Positions 28,143 to 36,501 of a stretch of DNA of 56,548 nt are shown piece after piece. How positions within the stretch are numbered: position 1 is the first letter of the stretch; each line of letters starts with the position of its first letter. The stretch comes from Lachnospiraceae bacterium (lineage in GTDB: Bacteria > Bacillota > Clostridia > Lachnospirales > Lachnospiraceae): assembly GCA_022791575.1 (NCBI GenBank), contig JAAVZI010000061.1, positions 1 through 56,548 on the forward strand, in the 5' to 3' direction. The notes under the pieces were generated by a model. The model made no database searches. It saw nothing but the letters and a program-made list of their open reading frames with translations, and was not told where the DNA came from. The translations under genes and the position numbers were made by a program.

Positions 28143-28445
28143 ATGAATAGAGAACTGATTTGGAATTTAGTGGAAATGGGAATCTGTGGGTATAAAGCTA
28201 TTTCTCAACAGGAATTTGAAGAAGGTACAAAAAATAAAAAAGAGGATGTTTACTATTTCTATAATAAAACATTAAATGGTAAAAATCTGCAATTTGTAGA
28301 GGTTTTTACAAACGGGATGTCAAGTGTTGATATATTATTGAAATTACAGATGGAACAAAATAAAATAGGATTGGAACAAAACCGGATAGAAAATACTTTG
28401 TTAAAAATGATTATATTATCGTTTATAGCAAGTGCACAGATATAA
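28143..28445 (+). CDS. Small hypothetical protein (100 aa)
   Basis: 100 residues starting at the ATG after GAAGGAGGTAAGG, an excellent ribosome site; an ATG 4 bp earlier is out of frame and stops at once. It has an N-terminal mixed region, a central QMEQNKIGLEQNRIENT helix and a hydrophobic C-terminal stretch. AT-rich composition and proximity to mobile-element remnants suggest acquired DNA. I do not recognise a family. Confidence 0.45.
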   Translation: MNRELIWNLVEMGICGYKAISQQEFEEGTKNKKEDVYYFYNKTLNGKNLQFVEVFTNGMSSVDILLKLQMEQNKIGLEQNRIENTLLKMIILSFIASAQI

Positions 28446-28879
28446 AAATTTCGTGATAGAATTAAGTATGTAGTCATTGTATAACAATTTTCATGCAAAC
28501 CTATAAAAAAGGATAATTGATTCTAAAAAAACGCCGTATTTTCCGCTGAGGAACTCGATTAGATCAATACCGATTTATAGAACAGTACCATAATGAATTT
28601 AGTGTTTGCTGGTTGTAAGAGATTTCAGACTGTGTTCAAATGGCTATTAGAACTATTTTAAGCACAGGAAGGCAGGTTATCAAGAAGCTTGAAAAAACAC
28701 TTGATACCATCAAGGATATTTACCATGCATATTCAGGAGGTTAAGGATATCTCATGCTGCATATATTCCTAAAAACCTCGTTATGTAAATGGGGGAATGA
28801 TATCTAAAATTTTCAGATTTCCTGGAACAAAAATTTGAAGCTGGATAACAAAACAAAAATTGTGCATGGATTTTATATA
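28446..28879. other. Gene-free, degraded sequence
   Basis: No intact frame, RNA gene or clear terminator. It is AT-rich with stops in all frames and lies between the small ORF and the IS256 remnant, so it is probably decayed mobile DNA. I could not match any segment to a known transposase. Confidence 0.4.
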
Positions 28880-29043
28880 TGGATATTAGCTACACTGTTT
28901 AAATTGTTTTGTGAAATAATCTGCTGAATTTGCGTCTTAGTAATTGCCATAGAAATACTCCTTTTCGATAAGAATTTGCATATCCTAATTCTTACCAAAA
29001 AGGAGCCGTTTATTTCCAAAAACACAAACTTATGTACACTACC
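28880..29043 (-). mobile_element. IS256-family insertion sequence, 5' remnant
   Basis: On the minus strand an AAAGGAG and ATG (at 28951) open a frame reading MAITKTQIQQIIS, then NNLNSVAN, which is the start of clostridial IS256-type (mutator) transposases (family form MAITKEQIQQIISENNLNSVAD). It stops after about 26 codons at 28874. Upstream, toward 29043, is a likely element end containing GTGTACATAAGTTTGTG. The catalytic part is gone. Confidence 0.6.
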
Positions 29044-29062
29044 ATATTATATGTAGTTTTGG

Positions 29063-29677
29063 TTATGCTATTTTACTTTTAAGCTCGGCAAGTTCTTTCT
29101 TAAGTTTTTCTACTTCGTCGAGAAGATAAGTTACTTTTACTTCATAGGCAAGATTCTTATTAGCAACGGGGATTGCTTGATTAAGCTTGTCTGTTAAATC
29201 AGTAAAGTTCTCAGCAATTAGATTGACGCATTTGTCAGTTCTGTTTTCCAAGTGCAGTTCTATAGAAGTTATACCATGCTTCATATCTTTCATTTCAGAT
29301 TGAATATCTTTTACCTCAGATTGCACATCTTTCATTTCAGATCGTATATCTTTCATCTCAGATCGCATATCTTTCATCTCAGATTGCACATCTTTCATTT
29401 CAGATTGCATATCTTTCATCTCAGATCGCATATCTTTCATTTCAGATTGCATATCTTTCATCTCAGATCGCATATCTTTCATTTCAGATCGCATATCTTT
29501 CATTTCAGATTGCACATCTTTCATTTCAGATTGCATATTTTGCATTTCAGATTGCACATCTTTCATTTCAGATTGCATATCTTTTATTTCAGATTGCACG
29601 TTTTGCATTTCAGATTGTACGTTTTGCATTTCAGATATGATTAAATCAAGTTTTTCTGAATCCGTCATATTGATCAC
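29063..29677 (-). CDS. Heptad-repeat coiled-coil protein
   Basis: 204 residues. After a 14-residue start, residues 15-133 are 17 tandem heptads of the form SEMKDMQ/SEMKDMR/SEMQNVQ, an ideal continuous coiled coil about 120 residues long. It is followed by a helical C-terminus with a second coiled coil ending LAELKSKIA. No membrane segment or signal peptide. AAAGGGG lies 10 bp before the ATG. It sits among mobile-element remnants. Function unknown; similar repeat proteins occur in Clostridia. Confidence 0.65.
   Translation of the reverse strand: MINMTDSEKLDLIISEMQNVQSEMQNVQSEIKDMQSEMKDVQSEMQNMQSEMKDVQSEMKDMRSEMKDMRSEMKDMQSEMKDMRSEMKDMQSEMKDVQSEMKDMRSEMKDIRSEMKDVQSEVKDIQSEMKDMKHGITSIELHLENRTDKCVNLIAENFTDLTDKLNQAIPVANKNLAYEVKVTYLLDEVEKLKKELAELKSKIA
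29279..29635 (-). repeat. 21-bp tandem repeat array inside the coiled-coil gene
   Basis: Seventeen copies of a 21-bp unit, each encoding one heptad. Units differ mainly at the sixth and seventh codons (Met/Val/Ile; Gln/Arg). Because the unit is 7 codons, gain or loss of copies by slippage keeps the frame and changes coiled-coil length. Confidence 0.9.
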
Positions 29678-29841
29678 GCCCCTTTGTGATTTAGTGATGT
29701 CATTATATCACATCCAGAGTGTAAAGTCTATTAAATTATGCGGTAAATTCAGTATAAAAAACCGTTGGACTTTGGGCTCTGGTTATGATACAATTACGGT
29801 ATAGTGCTAGGGCTCTTTTCATTTTGAAAGGAGCAGGGAAC

Positions 29842-30907
29842 AATGAGTGTAAAAAGACGGGATAGTAAAAATCGGGTTTTACGCAATGGAGAAAGTCAGC
29901 GGACGGATGGTATGCGTATGTATACATGGACGGAAATGGAAAACAAAAGTTCATTTATAGCTGGAAAGTACAGATAGGGTACTCCAGAGGAAGCTGAACA
30001 GCCTTTCTTTACGAGAGATAATTAAAATACTCATAAAAGACCAAGATGCTGGTCTGTTTTCTAATGGAGGAGAGATAACTGTTTTACAGCTGGTTCAAAA
30101 ATATCTGAAGTAAAAGACAGGCGTAAGACATAATACAGAAGCTGATTATAAGTTTGTATTGAATATTTTGAGTAAAGAAGAGTTTGGAGCACGGCGGATA
30201 GATAAAGAAAAACTATCGGATGCAAAAGAATGGTTAATTAAATAACAGTTGTGGTCAATAATAGTGTGACAAGAGAAGCTATAACCAGAAATCAGGAGAA
30301 ATCATTTTTAGAATTTGTGAAAAATGATAAATATTATTCCAAATATTATGAAGCGATTTATATACTGTTTCACACAGGGCTGCGTATTTCTGAATTTGCA
30401 GGTCTTGTTACATCAGATATTGACTTTGATAATGGGAAAATCAAGGTAGATCATCAGCTGCAGAGAACAAGGAAAATGGAGTATGTGATTGAAGATACAA
30501 AGACTCCTAGCGGTGTAAGGTATATTCCAATGACAAAAGAAGTTAAGAATTGTTTTAGACATATAATAGAAACGCGAAAAAAGCCTCGGATAGAGCCGGT
30601 TATTAATGGCTATGTTGGATTTTTATTTCTGGACAAGAACGATATGCCTATGACGTCATTGCACTGGCAGCATTATTTTCAACATATCTGTAAGAAGTAT
30701 AATAATGTTAATAAAGAGCAATTGCTCAAAGTAACCCCTCATGTATGCAGGCATACCTTTTGTAGTAATATGGCAAAGTCAGGTACGAATCCGAAAACTC
30801 TGCAATATATAATGGGACATTCGGATATTGGTATTACATTGAATACATATACCCATGTAGGCTATGAGGATGTACAAAAGGAAATGATACGGGTGTGTGG
30901 GTCTTGA
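29842..30907 (+). pseudogene. Tn916-type tyrosine integrase, broken
   Basis: Three pieces align in order with Tn916 Int. First, from 29842, SVKRRDSKNRVLRNGESQR, then a frameshift into YAYVYMDGNGKQKFIYSWK. Second, SLREIIKILIKDQDAG and HNTEADYKFVLNILSKEEFG to SDAKEWLIK, with an in-frame TAA near 30113 and another at 30243. Third, an intact 218-residue catalytic half (30251-30907) with GLRISEF, TPHVCRHTF, MGHSDI and TYTHVG (R, HxxR, H, Y). About 50 codons between the second and third pieces, including core-binding sequence, are missing. The catalytic half may still be translated but cannot be a functional integrase alone. Confidence 0.85.
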
Positions 30908-30934
30908 AAGAATCAATTAGTGGATTAGGGTTAA

Positions 30935-30994
30935 TTTACTAATGGTTTTACTAATTTTGAAGTCCAACTTATGCTAAATTATGCCGAATTATGC
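30935..30994 (+). repeat. Phased short direct repeats after the integrase
   Basis: TTTACTAAT occurs at 30935-30943 and 30947-30955 (12-bp period), and TTATGC at 30969, 30979 and 30989 (10-bp period). Direct repeats just outside an integrase gene are typical of arm-type integrase binding sites near an element end. Assignment as attachment-site arms is inference. Confidence 0.4.
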
Positions 30995-31094
30995 AAGCTT
31001 ATATTAAAAAAAGTAATGCCACAGCAATATCATCAAACAGCCCCAACCCCTTTATACAAGCGGTAAATAAGCATTTTACGGAGGTTTTCAAGAA

Positions 31095-31574
31095 ATGGTA
31101 AAAATCATGTTCGTATGCCACGGCAACATATGCAGAAGTCCAATGGCTGAATTTATTATGAAAGATTTAGTTAGAAAAAAGAATACAGAACATCAATTTT
31201 TTATTGCATCCAGTGCTACAAGCACTGAAGAACTTGGCAATCCTGTACACCGCGGAACCTATAAGAAATTAAAAGAAGCTGGTATAACCCCAGAGGGAAA
31301 ATATGCAGTGCGCTTGAAAAGGGGAGACTATCATAAATACGATTATATTCTCGGCATGGATAGCAGAAACCTTAAAAATATGCAGTATATCCTAGGTGAT
31401 GACGACGATAGAAAATTAGGACGGCTGTTGGATTATACGGATCAACCAAGAGACATTGCCGATCCCTGGTATACCGGCAATTTTGATATTACCTATCAGG
31501 ATATTGTAGAAGGATGTAATGCGTTTTACCATTACCTTGTAAAGGAAGGAAAGGTTATTGAGGATAAGAAATGA
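31095..31574 (+). CDS. Low-molecular-weight protein tyrosine (or arginine) phosphatase
   Basis: 159 residues. The P-loop CHGNICRS (Cys8, Arg14) is at the N-terminus and the general acid Asp123 is in ADPWYTGNF. It is a cytoplasmic phosphatase of the LMW-PTP/Wzb/YwlE fold; the target is not evident. CGGAGG lies before the ATG. The stop overlaps the next start (ATGA). Confidence 0.93.
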   Translation: MVKIMFVCHGNICRSPMAEFIMKDLVRKKNTEHQFFIASSATSTEELGNPVHRGTYKKLKEAGITPEGKYAVRLKRGDYHKYDYILGMDSRNLKNMQYILGDDDDRKLGRLLDYTDQPRDIADPWYTGNFDITYQDIVEGCNAFYHYLVKEGKVIEDKK

Positions 31575-32464
31575 ATCTATTAATCATTGCCGGAATATTG
31601 CTCATCATTCTATCTTTGGTTCATATGCAGCGGCAGGAACTAAAGAAATTTAGAGTAGTACAATATTCAATTCCTATGTGCGAAACTTTAAAGGAAATAA
31701 AAAAAGAAAAGTCTTTAGAAAAAGTCTGTCGTTTTGTAGTTTTAGCAGATCTCCATAATCATTCCTATGGAAAAGAGAATGAAAGGCTTTTAGCTGCCAT
31801 AGAGAAAGCAGAGCCTGATTTTGTTGTCTCTGCCGGAGATATGCTGGTAGCAAAACCCGGACGGTCTATGAAAACAGCCATTAATTTAATACAGCAGCTG
31901 TCTGCCAAATATCCGGTATATTATGGAAATGGCAATCACGAATACCGTCTGCGTATTTATCCAAAGCAATACGGATCGATGTACCAGCAATACAAAGAGG
32001 TTTTAGATTCTTGCGGCGTTCATCATTTAGAAAATCAAAAAGAAACGATAAAGTTTGGAAACAGGAAAATTAATATCTGCGGTTTAGAAATAGACCGCAA
32101 ATACTATAAACGTTTTGATAAGATTACTATGGGAAATGATTATATTGAAAGTGAAATCGGTAAAAAACCCAATTTGTTTACGATTTTAATTGCGCATAAT
32201 CCTGCATATTTTCCGCAATATGCAGATTGGGGTGCAGAGCTTACAGTGTCCGGTCATGTACATGGCGGAATTATCAATCTGCCAAAGCTTGGTGGTGTGA
32301 TTTCACCGCAGATTCGGTTGTTTCCCAAATACGATGGAGGACTTTATAGAGCGCATGGAAAGTATATGATTTTAAGCCGTGGGCTTGGCACTCACACCAT
32401 TCCTTTTCGAATACGAAATCGTGCAGAACTAATTGTTGTAGATTTAATTGATCAAAAAAGATAA
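31571..32464 (+). CDS. Membrane-anchored metallophosphoesterase (YkuE-like)
   Basis: 297 residues. One N-terminal membrane helix (about 2-18) is followed by a calcineurin-like domain: ADLHNHSYG (D-x-H), VSAGDM, YGNGNHEYR (GNHE) and SGHVHGG. The Asp/His/Asn metal ligands are all present. YkuE-type enzymes act on phosphodiesters at the membrane; the substrate is unknown. It overlaps the phosphatase gene by 4 bp and scpA starts 39 bp later. Confidence 0.88.
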   Translation: MNLLIIAGILLIILSLVHMQRQELKKFRVVQYSIPMCETLKEIKKEKSLEKVCRFVVLADLHNHSYGKENERLLAAIEKAEPDFVVSAGDMLVAKPGRSMKTAINLIQQLSAKYPVYYGNGNHEYRLRIYPKQYGSMYQQYKEVLDSCGVHHLENQKETIKFGNRKINICGLEIDRKYYKRFDKITMGNDYIESEIGKKPNLFTILIAHNPAYFPQYADWGAELTVSGHVHGGIINLPKLGGVISPQIRLFPKYDGGLYRAHGKYMILSRGLGTHTIPFRIRNRAELIVVDLIDQKR

Positions 32465-32503
32465 TTCCAAAATATAGAAAAAGTAAGAGAAATAGAGGTT
32501 CAT

Positions 32504-33346
32504 ATGGGTATTCCAGTTAAACTGCAGGCATTTGAAGGTCCTTTAGACCTTCTTTTGCATTTAATAGAGAAAAACAAAGTTAATATTTATGATATCCCAA
32601 TTGTAGAAATTACCGAACAGTATATGGCATATATTCGACAAATGGAAAAAGAAGATCTGAATATCATGAGTGAATTTCTCGTAATGGCGGCGCAACTGCT
32701 TGATATTAAGGCCAAAATGCTTCTTCCTAAGGAAATAAACGAAGAGGGTGAGGAAGAAGATCCAAGACAAGAACTAGTACAGCAGCTTTTAGAATATAAA
32801 ATGTATAAATACATGGCTTATGAATTAAAAGAGCGTCAGATAGATGCAGTAAAATCCTTATATAAACGTCCCACACTTCCTAAGGAGATATCAGAATATG
32901 AACCGCCTGTTGATCTAAAGCAGATTTTGCAAGGAACCGACTTGGTCAGACTATATGGAGTATTCAAGGAAATAATGAGAAGGCAAGAGGATAAATTAGA
33001 TCCCATTCGAAGCCGCTTTGGAACCATTGAAAAAGAAGAAGTTAGTTTAAGTGAAAAATTAGAAACCATAGAGAACTATGCCAGGCTGCATAAGACGTTC
33101 TTTTTTTCTGAACTTTTTAAAGCAAGTAAAAATAAGATGGAAATGATTGTGACATTTTTGGCTGTCTTAGAATTAATAAAAGTAGGAAAAGTTAACACCA
33201 AGCAAGAACATACATTTAGCGATATTGTGATTATTTTTACTGAAAAAGAAGAAAACTTGGAAAAGTCAGAATCCACAATGATAAATGAGAGCAGCAGCCA
33301 GAAAAAGGCATATGGATCAGGAGGAGGCCAAAATGGGAAAAATTGA
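32504..33346 (+). CDS. scpA: Segregation and condensation protein A
   Basis: 280 residues. LQAFEGPLDLLLHLIEKNKVNIYDIPI is the ScpA kleisin N-terminus (two parts shown here as one run is avoided: FEGPLDLLLHLI then KVNIYDIPI). The C-terminal winged helix is TFLAVLELIKVGKV. ScpA links Smc heads in the condensin complex. It overlaps scpB by 14 bp. The C-terminus is Ser/Lys-rich. Confidence 0.95.
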   Translation: MGIPVKLQAFEGPLDLLLHLIEKNKVNIYDIPIVEITEQYMAYIRQMEKEDLNIMSEFLVMAAQLLDIKAKMLLPKEINEEGEEEDPRQELVQQLLEYKMYKYMAYELKERQIDAVKSLYKRPTLPKEISEYEPPVDLKQILQGTDLVRLYGVFKEIMRRQEDKLDPIRSRFGTIEKEEVSLSEKLETIENYARLHKTFFFSELFKASKNKMEMIVTFLAVLELIKVGKVNTKQEHTFSDIVIIFTEKEENLEKSESTMINESSSQKKAYGSGGGQNGKN

Positions 33347-33908
33347 GGATAAAATGGAAGCTGCAATAGAAGCAGTGCTCTTTACAATGGGAGAATCTGT
33401 GCCTCTTGAAAGGCTGGCTGCGGCCATAGAGCAGGATGAAGAAACTACATACAAAATTATCAAAAATATGATGGATAAATACAATAGAAGACATGGTGGA
33501 ATTAAGATGATTGAGCTTGAACATGCATTTCAGCTTTGTACGCGTCCAGAAATGTATGAGTATCTAATACGTGTAGCAAAACAGCCGAGAAAGCAGGTTT
33601 TGACAGATGTCTTATTGGAAACTTTGTCCATTATAGCATACAAACAGCCAATTACCAAAATTGAAATAGAGAAAATTCGTGGAGTAAAATGTGATCATGC
33701 AGTAAATAAGCTTGTAGAATATAATCTTGTTATGGAGGTTGGAAGACTTGATGCACCAGGCCGGCCGCTTCTATTTGGAACAACCGAAGAATTTCTGCGT
33801 AGCTTTGGTGTACAGTCGATAGAAGAGCTGCCCGTCGTTCAGCCGGAACAGGCTGCAGAGTTCCAGGCAGAGGCAGAGAAAGAAGCACAGCTGAAATTAA
33901 ATATTTAA
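33333..33908 (+). CDS. scpB: Segregation and condensation protein B
   Basis: 191 residues from the ATG at 33333, chosen for the GGAGGAGG 6-14 bp upstream; an ATG at 33285 lies inside scpA and adds an atypical basic stretch. EAAIEAVLFTMGESV and LLETLSIIAYKQPITK are the two winged-helix signatures. It joins ScpA and Smc in condensin. The C-terminal tail is Glu/Ala-rich. Confidence 0.95.
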   Translation: MGKIEDKMEAAIEAVLFTMGESVPLERLAAAIEQDEETTYKIIKNMMDKYNRRHGGIKMIELEHAFQLCTRPEMYEYLIRVAKQPRKQVLTDVLLETLSIIAYKQPITKIEIEKIRGVKCDHAVNKLVEYNLVMEVGRLDAPGRPLLFGTTEEFLRSFGVQSIEELPVVQPEQAAEFQAEAEKEAQLKLNI

Positions 33909-33981
33909 ATTCGGATAGTAAAGTCTGTAACCAGACAAACTTCATCTGCATATGATATAGAAAAAAATATGGGATGATAGT

Positions 33982-34743
33982 ATGGCAGCAACAGTTGTGA
34001 TAGATGCAGGTCACGGTGGTTCGGACCCAGGAGCCGTATACAATGGACGCAGAGAAAAGGATGACAACCTTCGCCTTGCTCTTGCAGTAGGAAGGATTTT
34101 AGAGAATAATGGTGTAAATGTTGTGTATACAAGAACCGGGGATGTCTATGATTCTCCATATGAGAAAGCTCAGATTGGAAATCGTTCAGGAGCGGACTTT
34201 TTTGTCTCGTTCCACAGAAATTCCAGCCAAGTGCCGGGAGCATATTCTGGTGTGGAAACTTTAGTTTATAATGAAAGCGGAATTAAGGCGGAGTTAGCAG
34301 AGCGTGTAAATGAAGAGCTGGAAAAGGCAGGATTTAAGAATCTGGGACTAAGTGTACGCCCAAATCTGGTAGTTTTGAATTCTACGGATATGCCGTCTAT
34401 TTTAATTGAAGCGGGATTTATTAATTCAGCGGAGGATAACCGCATCTTTGATCAGAATTTTGACGAAATTGCAGCAGGCATTGCGGACGCGATCCTGGAT
34501 ACTGTCCGGGCTGATACGGAAGGAACACAGTATTTTGTACAGACAGGTCTGTTTCGGATGATTGGAAATGCACAGCAGCAGGCGGATCAATTATGGTATT
34601 ATGGTTATCCGGCAGATATTGATATGTATAATAACCTTTATCGTGTGCTGGTTGGTCCTTATACATCTATGGAAGAAGCAGCAGATGTGGAGAGGGCTTT
34701 AAGAAATATGGGATACCAGACATTAATTATTCAGCGTGGCTAA
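33982..34743 (+). CDS. N-acetylmuramoyl-L-alanine amidase with SPOR domain
   Basis: 253 residues. Amidase_3 domain with zinc and catalytic residues His11 (DAGHGG), Glu25 (RREKD), His78 (SFHRN) and Glu143 (LIEAGF). The last 70 residues (from about 183, YFVQTGLFR) form a SPOR domain that binds denuded septal peptidoglycan. No signal peptide or membrane anchor is encoded and no better upstream start exists in frame. That is odd for a wall hydrolase: export by another route or action during lysis/sporulation would be needed. Confidence 0.87.
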   Translation: MAATVVIDAGHGGSDPGAVYNGRREKDDNLRLALAVGRILENNGVNVVYTRTGDVYDSPYEKAQIGNRSGADFFVSFHRNSSQVPGAYSGVETLVYNESGIKAELAERVNEELEKAGFKNLGLSVRPNLVVLNSTDMPSILIEAGFINSAEDNRIFDQNFDEIAAGIADAILDTVRADTEGTQYFVQTGLFRMIGNAQQQADQLWYYGYPADIDMYNNLYRVLVGPYTSMEEAADVERALRNMGYQTLIIQRG

Positions 34744-34790
34744 TTTTAAAATTATGAATTATAGATAAGAAAAATAAAAAAATCTATAGA

Positions 34791-34850
34791 AAAATTGTAC
34801 TATTTGTATATTATGATTGATCATTTTCTACAAATACGTACAATTTTTTT
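34791..34850 (+). terminator. Terminator after the amidase gene
   Basis: Stem of 18 bp with one bulge: AAAATTGTAC and TATTTGTA (34791-34808) with TACAAATA and GTACAATTTT (34829-34847), followed by T8. Confidence 0.9.
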
Positions 34851-34867
34851 TATTTTACCAAATACTA

Positions 34868-34896
34868 TTTACAAATGAATAGAAAACAAGTATAAT
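34868..34896 (+). promoter_or_regulatory. Promoter of the Tad-like cluster
   Basis: TTTACA (34868-34873), 17-bp spacer, TATAAT (34891-34896). The leader to the preferred start at 35030 is about 125 nt. Confidence 0.7.
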
Positions 34897-35029
34897 GCAG
34901 TTATCTTAAAATTCAATGTCAAAAAAGCTATGAGTGAAGTTCAATGGGGATGAACTTCTAATCATGAAAGAAATCTTGAAATTTCATTCAAATGATCCAA
35001 TGTATAAAAGAAATTTTGGAGGTGGTTAT

Positions 35030-35695
35030 TTGTTCAATGAAAACATCCGGCGTATTGCTATAACGGGTGTTCATAAATCGGACCTGGTCATCTACTTGGC
35101 ATTAATTCTGCAGAAATTAAAATTCCGGGTATTAGTCTGTGATAAAACTGCTGCCGGTGAAATAAGCTGCTGTATTAGAAAACCTGCAAAATCCATGGAT
35201 ATCATCCATTACTTAGAGATTGATTTTGCTTGTTCAGAACTGGCAGCTTTGGATGAAGCTTATGATTACATATTTTATGTACAGGATTTTTTAGTGCCTG
35301 CAGAAACAAAAGTGCAGAAATCTATTTATATATGTGATGGAATCCGGGCGCATCTGCAGCTTCTGCTTCAGGAACTCAGCCGTTTACCCTGCTTAGAGAA
35401 TCAGAGTATAAAAAGCAGTATGATGCTTTATCGGGATCTGTATGATTCTTGCACAATAAAATATGTGGAAAAATGCTGCACTGTCATTCAACAGATGGAG
35501 GTTAAGATATTACAGCATGAATGTATGGATGAGGCTGGTTTTCAGCGCATGCAGTTTCAGCCTTTACTATGTCTTCCTGAACTTTCATCTTCTATGGAAT
35601 CTTGTCTCAAAGATATCATCAACCAGATGACCGGTTTGGATGAACGTTCTATTAAACATGCAGTCAGGCAGGCCAAGAGGGGGAAAGCCTATTGA
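35030..35695 (+). CDS. CpaE/TadZ-like receiver-type protein, first gene of Tad-like cluster
   Basis: 221 residues from a TTG at 35030, preferred because GGAGGTGG sits 7 bp upstream and the strand-loop start RRIAITGVHK follows at once. A GTG at 34934 and an ATG at 34964 are in frame but poorly placed. It has a Rossmann-like N-terminus (RIAITGVHKSDLVIYLALILQ) without a Walker lysine pattern. It is Cys- and Gln-rich and lacks membrane segments. Its place before the second CpaE-like gene and cpaF suggests a cytoplasmic assembly or localisation factor. Family placement is weak. Confidence 0.5.
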   Translation: MFNENIRRIAITGVHKSDLVIYLALILQKLKFRVLVCDKTAAGEISCCIRKPAKSMDIIHYLEIDFACSELAALDEAYDYIFYVQDFLVPAETKVQKSIYICDGIRAHLQLLLQELSRLPCLENQSIKSSMMLYRDLYDSCTIKYVEKCCTVIQQMEVKILQHECMDEAGFQRMQFQPLLCLPELSSSMESCLKDIINQMTGLDERSIKHAVRQAKRGKAY

Positions 35696-36501
35696 TTACA
35701 GCATTTATAAATATGGAAAACCAAGGCAGCGCAGCTATGATTATGACAGCCTCCGCACTGGCAATGTCCAGGTTAAAGGACGTCAGTATTATATTAATGG
35801 AGAGCGGATTTGGAACACATCAGGTAGAGGATGCGCTTGTAGGACATGCAGGAGGTATGGTTGCAGAGCCATTTGCCTATATGGATGGGGAAGGACTGGA
35901 TTATCTGCTCAAGCGCAGCCGCCATAATATGCTGTGTGAAAAAACAGTTGGCGGTGGTATTGTATACGTTAAGAACACCCTTGGTTATGTGCCGTCTGCA
36001 ATGAAAAGAAACCAGGCAATGTATGAAATGGAATTTGGTCGGGAATGTGAGAATATTATAACCCAGCTTAATAAAGTTGCCAATTACGTATTTATAGACT
36101 GCAGCGGTAGTTCTGATACCATACGTGTAAAAATTTTGAAACAGGCTGACCTTGTAGTTGTGAATACAACGCAGTCGGCAGAAATTCTGGATGAATATTT
36201 TTCCTGTCTGCCGTTCTATTGTTATAAATCCTTATATTGTATTGGAAATTATATTAGTGAAGAACCCTTTAATTTGAAAAATATTCAGCGTCTTTACCGA
36301 ATTGGGAATCGGCAGATTGGAATGATACCATATAATGTGGAATTTTTATCTGCAATGCATAAGGGCAAGATACTGCCATTTTTTGAAAACCGTCCTATGC
36401 GGCTGCGCTATCATCGAAACCGTCATTTTTTCTATGAATTATCTAAAATGGCAGATTTAATTCTGAACTGGGAGGGGTGTGGCCTTGAGAAAGGAGATTA
36501 A
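35692..36501 (+). CDS. TadZ/CpaE-like ParA-fold protein without P-loop
   Basis: 269 residues from a TTG with AAGAGGGGG upstream; its start overlaps the previous stop by 4 bp. The ParA/MinD fold is suggested by FINMENQGSAAMIMTASALA at the N-terminus and NYVFIDCSGSSD in the switch II place. The deviant Walker A (KGGxGKT) is replaced by NQGSAA with no lysine, so ATP hydrolysis is unlikely. TadZ/CpaE proteins localise Tad pilus machines at the pole. cpaF overlaps its end. Confidence 0.6.
   Translation: MITAFINMENQGSAAMIMTASALAMSRLKDVSIILMESGFGTHQVEDALVGHAGGMVAEPFAYMDGEGLDYLLKRSRHNMLCEKTVGGGIVYVKNTLGYVPSAMKRNQAMYEMEFGRECENIITQLNKVANYVFIDCSGSSDTIRVKILKQADLVVVNTTQSAEILDEYFSCLPFYCYKSLYCIGNYISEEPFNLKNIQRLYRIGNRQIGMIPYNVEFLSAMHKGKILPFFENRPMRLRYHRNRHFFYELSKMADLILNWEGCGLEKGD

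Noticed and set aside
28143-28445. Antitoxin or phage regulator assignment for the 100-aa ORF
   Set aside because: No helix-turn-helix or known family motif could be identified, so it is left hypothetical.
29279-29635. Regular short repeats resembling a CRISPR array
   Set aside because: The period is 21 bp with no unique spacers, and the repeats encode heptads of an open reading frame on the minus strand.
29252-29644. 130-codon plus-strand frame of HIFHFRL-type repeats
   Set aside because: It is the antisense shadow of the coiled-coil repeat array, with no ribosome site and implausible composition.
27261-30994. tRNA-Thr as the integration site of the mobile region
   Set aside because: QueH and other sequence separate the tRNA from the integrase remnant by 2.5 kb, and no repeat of the tRNA 3' end was seen near the far border.
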